Below, piece after piece: positions 1 to 4,651 of a DNA stretch of 7,804 bases. The notes beneath the pieces were generated by a model, which saw only the letters and a program-made list of their open reading frames with translations, had not been told where the DNA came from and searched no databases. The translations under genes and the position numbers were made by a program. This DNA is from Pseudomonadota bacterium. Its GTDB lineage: Bacteria; Desulfobacterota; Anaeroferrophillalia; Anaeroferrophillales; Anaeroferrophillaceae. The stretch lies in contig DQWO01000008.1 of the NCBI GenBank assembly GCA_011042595.1, forward strand, positions 1 to 7,804, in the 5' to 3' direction. Every line of letters begins with the position of its first letter. The stretch's first letter is position 1.

Positions 1-87
1 AGTTAGTGCTTTACTCCTGAAAAGCTGTCACTCTTTTCAGTACCCCCTTGAGGGGTGTAAAAAACAAGAAATTGTCGGGAATACATT

Positions 88-180
88 CAGGATGTTCGGG
101 CTTGGCTCATAGCGGCACACACCTCGGAGCGGCACACGACGTGCCGCGAGAATGAGCGAGAGCCATGCCGGAACATCCTG
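88..180. repeat. Long imperfect inverted repeat inside repeat copy 1
   Basis: CAGGATGTTC at 88-97 is the exact reverse complement of GAACATCCTG at 171-180. Moving inward, GGC pairs with GCC and TGGCTC with GAGCCA across single mismatches, then CTCAT (106-110) meets ATGAG (152-156). This gives an imperfect stem of about 20 bp. The centre holds a second perfect hairpin at 129-147. Short ATAC-TT sequences flank the arms (81-87 and 181-187, 6 of 7 bases alike). They could be a worn target duplication, but homology to copy 2 extends left of the arm, so this is weak. The structure could act as a cruciform or as an RNA stem. Confidence 0.75.
129..147. other. Hairpin with ACGAC loop (copy 1)
   Basis: GCGGCAC (129-135) and GTGCCGC (141-147) are perfect reverse complements around the 5-nt loop ACGAC (136-140). 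CTC at 123-125 can further pair with GAG at 148-150 across a 3-nt bulge. The same ACGAC loop, closed by the same C-G pair, tops an otherwise unrelated stem in copy 2 (7763-7767). There is no T-run after it on either strand, so it does not look like an intrinsic terminator. Confidence 0.7.
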
Positions 181-197
181 ATACCTTAATTTGGGTT

Positions 198-214
198 GCG
201 GGCGTCAAGCCCGC
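198..214. other. GC-rich hairpin between repeat copy 1 and the AroE-like gene
   Basis: GCGGGC (198-203) pairs perfectly with GCCCGC (209-214) around the loop GTCAA. No T-tract follows on either strand, so it is not a typical Rho-independent terminator. It may be a further module of the adjacent repeat. The window cannot test this, because copy 2 ends before the equivalent position. Confidence 0.55.
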
Positions 215-220
215 CTTAGC

Positions 221-233
221 AGTCAGTAGTCAG
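221..233. repeat. Short tandem repeat AGTCAG-T-AGTCAG
   Basis: AGTCAG occurs at 221-226 and again at 228-233, giving a 7-bp period of two units. It lies directly after the 198-214 hairpin and before the promoter region. It is too short to assign a function and may be part of a longer repeat family found elsewhere in the genome. Confidence 0.5.
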
Positions 234-308
234 CTCCAAAAAAATCAAGGTTTTACGTTAATGAGAAATAACACCCGATGGGTGGAAAGCCTGTGGTTTT
301 TAACATTA

Positions 309-314
309 TATAAT
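309..314 (+). promoter_or_regulatory. Candidate -10 box upstream of the AroE-like gene
   Basis: A perfect TATAAT stands at 309-314 in an AT-rich stretch, 41 nt before the TTG start at 355. Transcription would begin near 321 and give a leader of about 34 nt. No good TTGACA-like -35 box exists 15-18 bp upstream, so the promoter may need an activator or the match may be chance. Confidence 0.35.
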
Positions 315-336
315 CATTAAGCTAATCGTTCAACTT

Positions 337-346
337 AGGAAAGGGA
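337..346 (+). promoter_or_regulatory. Ribosome binding site deciding the TTG start
   Basis: The purine run AGGAAAGGGA (337-346) ends 8 nt before TTG at 355. It supports initiation at this non-ATG codon. No competing in-frame ATG lies nearby, and the AroE-family N-terminus begins right at this start. Confidence 0.65.
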
Positions 347-354
347 ATCATCAT

Positions 355-1215
355 TTGTATACCGTCACCGGGGCAAGCAAACACTCATTCAAGGTCTTTG
401 GCTTCTTAAGCGATGAACGAGCCTTTGCTTCAAAAGCGCCGGCACTCTATCGTGTGCTGATGGAATTGGTTGGCATCAGCGGCACCTACACGGCTTTTAT
501 GGTGGAGCCTGAGGATCTGGAAGCCGCGGTACAGGGCTTGAGGGCGTTGCATATTGCCGGGGCCAATATTGGTGTTCCCTATCAGGAACAGATCATCCCA
601 CATCTTTTTGCCCTTTCTGAAGGGGCAAAAATTATCGGCGCGGTCAATACTATTGTCCGTCATGGACGCTATTACAAAGGTTTTAATACCAACGCTCTGG
701 GCTTTATGGATGCTCTCGGGGCTGCCGGTTTCAAGACGGCGGCCTGCAAATCCGCCCTGGTTGTCGGCACTGGCGGGGCTGCCAGAGCGGCAGTTTTTGT
801 CTTTAACTGGCTTGGTATTCCGTCAATGGTGGTTACCGGCCGACAATTGAAACATGCCCAAAAAGTTGTCACTCATATCGGTGGAGGTCAGCCAGATCTT
901 TTGGCATCCCTTGCCGGCCAACCCATAACGGCAAATATTGTTATCAATGCAACCACCGTTTCCCATGCTGATGAAGCGCCGGATCTGGCTACCTTGATCA
1001 AGCAGATTGATCTTCGTGACTGTCAGATGGTGGTTGATTTCAATTACGACAGGCAGCCTAATATCTGGCGTGAGCTGGCCGATCGGCAGGGAGTCAAGTT
1101 TATGGATGGATTACCTATTCTTGGCCATCAAGCTACGCATGCCCTGGCCCTCTTCTGGCCCGGACTGAAAATTTCACCGGCAACGGTGGCTGCCGCCGTT
1201 AAAAAATTTACCTGA
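355..1215 (+). CDS. AroE-like shikimate dehydrogenase family protein with altered catalytic residues
   Basis: This is a 286-residue protein of normal AroE length, starting with TTG after a good ribosome binding site. The family enzyme reduces 3-dehydroshikimate to shikimate with NADPH in the cytosol. Family signatures run end to end: VTG near the start, GAVNT (95-99), the dinucleotide loop GTGGAARA (138-145), TGR (161-163) where NADP enzymes carry NRT, INAT (197-200), and DGLPILGHQA (251-260) with the substrate Gln at 259. The active site departs from the family. The usual N-x-T-x-P-x-K reads NIGVPYQ (71-77), so catalytic Lys (E. coli K65) is Gln77 and T61 is Gly73. The usual NTD reads NTN (111-113), so catalytic Asp (E. 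coli D102) is Asn113. The N-terminal SLSP-x-x-HN substrate motif is also degenerate. I infer an intact fold and probable NADP binding but doubtful classical activity. It may be a paralogue with another substrate or a regulatory role. Confidence 0.85.
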   Translation: MYTVTGASKHSFKVFGFLSDERAFASKAPALYRVLMELVGISGTYTAFMVEPEDLEAAVQGLRALHIAGANIGVPYQEQIIPHLFALSEGAKIIGAVNTIVRHGRYYKGFNTNALGFMDALGAAGFKTAACKSALVVGTGGAARAAVFVFNWLGIPSMVVTGRQLKHAQKVVTHIGGGQPDLLASLAGQPITANIVINATTVSHADEAPDLATLIKQIDLRDCQMVVDFNYDRQPNIWRELADRQGVKFMDGLPILGHQATHALALFWPGLKISPATVAAAVKKFT

Positions 1216-1239
1216 TCCTGATGGCAATATCTTTCCTGC

Positions 1240-2724
1240 TTATTCAGATTCGGCTTTCACCGGCAGCAAGACGGTAAAAGTACTGCCCTGGTCCGGTTTA
1301 CTTGCGACAGTGATCGTTCCCCCCATTTTATCCACCAGGCCTTTGACCAGGGAAAGTCCCAAACCGGTACCGGTAATATAGCGGGTTTTGTCGGTCTTCA
1401 CCCGGAAAAACTTATCAAATAATTTATCCAGTTGGCGGGCTTCTATGCCAAAGCCATTGTCGATAACGTCCACCTGTATCTGATCATCAACCAGTTGTGC
1501 TTTGACGGTGATTTCGCCACCTTCCTGGGTGTATTTGATAGCGTTGGCGATCAGGTTGCCGAAAATACTTTCCAGAGCCATGGGGTCGGCAAGGATTTTG
1601 GGCAGTGATGCTTCGGGCAGCTCAAGCGCCAGACTTTGGTTGCGGCTTTGGGCCTGGGCGGTAATGAAATCAACAATATTGCGCAACAGTTCATCCACGG
1701 CAACCGGTTTTAAGTCCTGGCCTACATGACCGGCCTCAATCCGGGAAAGATCGAGCAAGTCACCAATTAGTGATATCAATCCCTGGGTTTTTTCCCGGGC
1801 CCGGGGGAGGAGATATTGTTCGTTGTCGGGGGTTTTCTCCACCATTACCAGTTGTTCATGAATTGTAGAAAGGGGGGATCGCAGTTCATGAGATACCTTG
1901 GCGACAAACTCCGATTTCAACTGGTCCAGGGCTTTCATCGCGGTCACATCAGAAAGAATAACCACCGCTCCTAAACAGTCTTTCTCTTCATTGACAATTG
2001 CCTGCCCCTCGGCCAGCAGAAATTTGTTGGCCGCTAAAGCAAATTCATAGGTTGGTGGTTCTTTTATCTTTTTACAGCCACCTTCACCTATTCCCCGGAG
2101 CATTTTACAAAAACCATCATCTTTAATGTATTCTTCAATGGGTTTTCCCGGCTTAAGGTTTGCATCCAGGCCAAGGTACCAGAGAAAGGCCGGATTCATC
2201 AGCACCACCACGCCTTCGGTATTGGTGACCACCACGCCACTGGGCAAGGCTTCGATAATGGTCCGGGTCCGACTTTTTTCGGCATCCAGATCGGCCAGCG
2301 TTCTTTGCCGCTCTTTTTCAAGCTTTTGAGCTTCACGCAATAATTGCACTTTTTCCTGGGCTCGGCGGACGACAATCCGCAAATGGTCAGGTTCGAATGG
2401 CTTGGGGATAAAATCATAGGCCCCTTTTTTCATCGCTTCAATGGCGGTTTCAACGGTGGCGAAACCGGTAACCACAATGACGACAATTTCTTCATTGATC
2501 TTTTTGATATGTCCGAGAACTTCCATGCCATCCATCCCCGGCATTTTAAGATCGAGGAGAACAATGGCGACGGGTTCTTTTTTCAGGATCTTCAATCCTT
2601 CATCACCCCGGGCTGCTTTGGAAACCGTAAATCCCATGCGCACCAGAATTCGTTCCGATCCATCCCGAAGATCCTGTTCATCATCAATCACCAAAACGTG
2701 TAAAGGATCGAGTTCTTTATTCAT
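1240..2724 (-). CDS. Hybrid response regulator / PAS sensor histidine kinase (REC-PAS-HisKA-HATPase)
   Basis: This is a soluble 494-residue protein with no membrane segment. The receiver domain is at about 8-122, with acidic pair D14/D15, phospho-acceptor D58 (LLDLKMPGMDG), T86 and K108 before P-F. A coiled-coil linker (about 123-152) leads to a PAS domain (about 153-265). Next come the HisKA H-box SHELRSPL with phospho-His279 and the ATPase domain with N-box N390/N394, G1 box DNGFG (422-426) and G2 box GTGLGL (452-457). All key residues are intact. The start ATG at 2724 has AGGAGA at 2730-2735, 5 nt away. The ATG overlaps the end of the upstream kinase gene by 8 bp, so translation is probably coupled. 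I infer that the partner kinase phosphorylates the receiver, which then tunes this kinase. No output domain is present, so the final regulator lies elsewhere. Confidence 0.9.
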   Translation of the reverse strand: MNKELDPLHVLVIDDEQDLRDGSERILVRMGFTVSKAARGDEGLKILKKEPVAIVLLDLKMPGMDGMEVLGHIKKINEEIVVIVVTGFATVETAIEAMKKGAYDFIPKPFEPDHLRIVVRRAQEKVQLLREAQKLEKERQRTLADLDAEKSRTRTIIEALPSGVVVTNTEGVVVLMNPAFLWYLGLDANLKPGKPIEEYIKDDGFCKMLRGIGEGGCKKIKEPPTYEFALAANKFLLAEGQAIVNEEKDCLGAVVILSDVTAMKALDQLKSEFVAKVSHELRSPLSTIHEQLVMVEKTPDNEQYLLPRAREKTQGLISLIGDLLDLSRIEAGHVGQDLKPVAVDELLRNIVDFITAQAQSRNQSLALELPEASLPKILADPMALESIFGNLIANAIKYTQEGGEITVKAQLVDDQIQVDVIDNGFGIEARQLDKLFDKFFRVKTDKTRYITGTGLGLSLVKGLVDKMGGTITVASKPDQGSTFTVLLPVKAESE

Positions 2725-2735
2725 TGTTCTCTCCT
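2717..2735 (-). promoter_or_regulatory. Overlapping stop/start junction with internal Shine-Dalgarno
   Basis: On the minus strand the upstream kinase ends with its TAA at 2719-2717, and the downstream ATG is at 2724-2722, an 8-nt overlap. AGGAGA (2735-2730) lies inside the end of the upstream gene, 5 nt before the ATG. The arrangement is typical of translational coupling and supports a fixed ratio of the two kinases. Confidence 0.75.
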
Positions 2736-4273
2736 GCCATTTCCTGGATTGCCAGGGGGAGGGTTATAATGAACGTTGTCCCCTCGCCGGCTTTGCTTCT
2801 GGCGATAATGTTGCCGCCGTGGTTTTCGACAATGCCGTAAACCATGCTTAATCCCAATCCAGTTCCCTTGCCCTCCTCTTTGGTGGTGAAAAAAGGATCA
2901 AAAATGTGAGGCAAGACATCGCTGGGTATTCCGGGGCCGTTATCAGAGATCTCGATGCACAGGCGATTACCATGTGAGGGCAGCCAGCAAAAGGGATATT
3001 CCAACATCTGTGTGTCGTTGTCGTCTTTATATATTCGTTCACCGGCCAGCGGTAGGCGGGTACTGATGATCAATTTTCCTCTGCCTTCCATGGCATCGAC
3101 GGCATTAAGGATGATATTCATTAACATGTGATTTAATTGCTGGGTATCACCCTGTACCAGCGGGAGATTTTCAGCCAGATTTTTTTCTATCTCGATATTA
3201 TGGAAAATAGGTTGGTTTTCAAGCAGAAACATCGTTCGATTGATGGCCTGGTTGATATCACAGGGCTGCATAAACTGGCGGGTCTGGCGGGAAAATTCCA
3301 ACAATTCCTTGACCGTATCCTTACATCTTTCCGCGTCTCTCAAAATGCGGTGTAAATCCTCCTTTATCTCTTCAGCCAAATCATTTTCTTCCATAATTAA
3401 TTTGGTAAACAGGATAATCCCGCCCAAAGGATTGTTCAATTGGTGGGCAACTCCGGCTGCCAGTTTGCCCAGGGAGGCCATCTTTTCCGACTGCAGCAGC
3501 TGGTGCTGGGTTTTTTTCAATTCTTTTTCCATTTCGATGGTTTCACGCAGATCACGGAAGAAACCGATTGTTGCCACTTCCTGATCGTCTTTATAGACGA
3601 TGGAGGCGTTGAGCCTCACCGGGATCGTTTCTCCCTTTTTTCCCAGCAGAGCAACATGGTGGGCTTTCAATTTTCCCTTGCCGCCGTACTTGTCACTGCG
3701 TAGTTTGCGCATTACATCGGCTGCCTCGTTTTCATCAACATAGATATCCCTGACATTGAGTTGTTCAAGGGCTTCGTCTATGTCGTACCCCAGGATTTCT
3801 GCAACTGCGTGATTGAAAATAACCAGTTTACCGGTTCTGTCGGCGGCTACGACGCCATCCACCGAACTGAGCAGAAGATTGTGCAAAAAAGTACTGGACT
3901 GGCTCATCTGTTCTTCCAGCCAGACTTGGACCGGCAGGTCAAAATCCACCATGACCAGGGCATCGATTTCATCATTAGAGAGAAGGGGGTAACTGAAAAT
4001 GCAGGCTATTTTCTCCTGGGAGATATTATGGCTGCCAAGGAAGGTGGGAATACGGGTCTGTAAAGATTCCAGGGCTGGGCAGTGTTCGCAGGGACTGTGT
4101 AAATTTCGGAACTGCTCATAGCAGTGGCCCCTGCCAATTTCAACATTGGAGTTTTTCAGGCCTTGTTCGTTTACCGCCAGGATTTCGAAATCCGGCGAAA
4201 TGACAAAAAATTTTCTTTTGAAAGCATGAACAGCCTTGAGCAGATAATCCTGTTCTTTGTTGGTTGAATGCAT
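2717..4273 (-). CDS. Soluble PAS-PAS sensor histidine kinase with cysteine-bearing N-terminal PAS
   Basis: This is a 518-residue cytosolic kinase without membrane segments. A first PAS-like domain (about 14-112) carries C51, C62 and C65 (CX10CX2C, ending HSPCEHCP) plus C91. The pattern suggests metal, Fe-S or thiol redox sensing. A second PAS domain (about 129-245) begins LLLSSVDGVVAADRTG. After a coiled coil, the HisKA H-box reads AHQLNNPLGG with phospho-His277. The residue after His is Gln278, where Glu is usual. The ATPase domain has N386/N390, DNGPG (444-448) and GTGLGL (470-475). Roughly 25 extra residues sit between the N-box and G1 box (about 408-436). The start at 4273 has GAGGT (4281-4285) 7 nt upstream. 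It is the first gene of a two-gene operon with the receiver-kinase downstream. The fold resembles NtrB-type kinases, but no NtrC-like regulator is adjacent. Confidence 0.9.
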   Translation of the reverse strand: MHSTNKEQDYLLKAVHAFKRKFFVISPDFEILAVNEQGLKNSNVEIGRGHCYEQFRNLHSPCEHCPALESLQTRIPTFLGSHNISQEKIACIFSYPLLSNDEIDALVMVDFDLPVQVWLEEQMSQSSTFLHNLLLSSVDGVVAADRTGKLVIFNHAVAEILGYDIDEALEQLNVRDIYVDENEAADVMRKLRSDKYGGKGKLKAHHVALLGKKGETIPVRLNASIVYKDDQEVATIGFFRDLRETIEMEKELKKTQHQLLQSEKMASLGKLAAGVAHQLNNPLGGIILFTKLIMEENDLAEEIKEDLHRILRDAERCKDTVKELLEFSRQTRQFMQPCDINQAINRTMFLLENQPIFHNIEIEKNLAENLPLVQGDTQQLNHMLMNIILNAVDAMEGRGKLIISTRLPLAGERIYKDDNDTQMLEYPFCWLPSHGNRLCIEISDNGPGIPSDVLPHIFDPFFTTKEEGKGTGLGLSMVYGIVENHGGNIIARSKAGEGTTFIITLPLAIQEMAGENNE

Positions 4274-4445
4274 GCCGTTTACCTCAATGGAGACTTATGA
4301 CAGTCTTAATGGTTCAGATCAATGTTGCCCGTTGTGCCTTTCATCAGAAACGTCTTTTGCGCATAATGTACACTTTCGACAATAACACAGTTGAAAAATC
4401 TGTAAAGTAATTATTGCTGCTTTCGCAGAAAGTTGAGTCAGTATG

Positions 4446-4493
4446 CTGCAAAGACCTGTATATGTGCACCGTACAGGCAGGCGAAGGCTGCAG
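4446..4493 (+). other. Nested stem-loop upstream of purL
   Basis: CTGCA (4446-4450) pairs with TGCAG (4489-4493). Inside it, CCTGTA (4455-4460) pairs with TACAGG (4472-4477) around an 11-nt loop containing the palindrome GTGCAC. An AAGGAGG follows at 4497. If a promoter further upstream is used, this could be part of a structured mRNA leader. If the 4581-4608 promoter is used, it would not be transcribed with purL. No known riboswitch consensus was recognised. Confidence 0.3.
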
Positions 4494-4580
4494 TGTAAGG
4501 AGGAAGATGGCGTTTTGAGTGTGCCCCGGCAGTTCTGATAAGTATGTACTTCTGTATGTGGATATGTTATTTTTAACTGA

Positions 4581-4608
4581 TTGAGGGAACCATAAAAGAG
4601 AATAAAAT
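4581..4608 (+). promoter_or_regulatory. Candidate sigma70 promoter of purL
   Basis: TTGAGG (4581-4586) and TAAAAT (4603-4608) are separated by 16 bp. They match the -35 and -10 consensus at 4 and 5 of 6 positions. Transcription would start near 4615. That leaves about 28 nt before the ATG at 4643 and only about 10 nt before the ATG at 4625, which favours the later start. Confidence 0.4.
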
Positions 4609-4617
4609 CCATTGTAA

Positions 4618-4651
4618 ATGGTACATGCTAAAAGAAGAAGCTATGGTACAT
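4618..4651. repeat. 9-bp direct repeat across the purL start
   Basis: ATGGTACAT occurs at 4618-4626 and again at 4643-4651, 25 bp apart. The second copy contains the preferred purL ATG (4643). The first overlaps the alternative in-frame ATG (4625). Just before it, CCATT/AATGG (4609-4613/4617-4621) can form a small hairpin. The pair may be a binding site, a small duplication or chance. Confidence 0.45.

Larger units (their letters stand above)
11..180. repeat. Structured intergenic repeat, copy 1
   Basis: Positions 11-116 match 7635-7740 in the same orientation with only three differences (at 23, 58 and 70). The match resumes at 117-139 against 7781-7803 after a 40-bp segment present only in the second copy. 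The sequence is a series of hairpins. Stem 17-24/33-40 (CTGAAAAG with CTTTTCAG) has an 8-nt loop, and stem 42-46/52-56 (ACCCC with GGGGT) follows it. Next comes a long imperfect inverted repeat at 88-180. No ORF of note spans it. It looks like a dispersed non-coding repeat. Whether the unit ends at 180 cannot be decided, because the second copy is cut by the window end. Confidence 0.85.
4274..4642. other. Divergent intergenic region between the kinase operon and purL
   Basis: These 369 bp hold no convincing gene but must carry the promoters of two divergent units. Small inverted repeats are visible. AGACT/AGTCT (4291-4295/4302-4306) lies in the kinase leader. CTTTC/GAAAG (4420-4424/4428-4432) overlaps an alternative CTGC/GCAG stem. 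The 12-bp palindrome AAGTA-TG-TACTT spans 4540-4551. A strong AAGGAGG (4497-4503) precedes ATG at 4507, but that frame stops after three codons. No clear promoter was found for the minus-strand operon. Confidence 0.6.

Noticed and set aside
88..180. Inverted repeat as a discrete MITE with 7-bp target duplication
   Set aside because: Homology between the two copies begins at position 11, well outside the left arm, so the arm is not the element boundary. The flanking match is also imperfect.
11..180. CRISPR-like or integron attC-like array
   Set aside because: There are no regularly spaced repeats with spacers. The attC core motifs are missing, and no cas or integrase gene is present.
1182..1200. 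Hairpin AACGGTGG-CTG-CCGCCGTT near the end of the AroE-like gene
   Set aside because: The stem is good, but it is followed by A6 then T3 on the plus strand and by no T-run on the minus strand. It lies in GC-rich coding sequence, so it is not a terminator.
1201..1227. Possible minus-strand terminator: weak TTGCC/GGTAA stem before six T residues
   Set aside because: It has only five pairs, one of them G-U, and a 10-nt loop, and the T-run codes for Lys-Lys on the other strand. It is too weak to annotate.
4325..4345. Possible sigma54 promoter on the minus strand (GGCAC followed by GC)
   Set aside because: The -12 element TTGC is absent at the required spacing.
4345..4364. PurR-box-like sequence (minus strand GCGCAAAAGACGTTTC)
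   Set aside because: It lacks the symmetric centre and spacing of the E. coli PurR operator. It lies about 280 bp from the purL start, and the organism probably has no such PurR.
4319..4612. A 97-codon open frame on the minus strand upstream of the kinase gene
   Set aside because: It has no ribosome binding site and no recognisable domain. Its composition is Cys/Thr-rich, and it covers the region where divergent promoters must lie.
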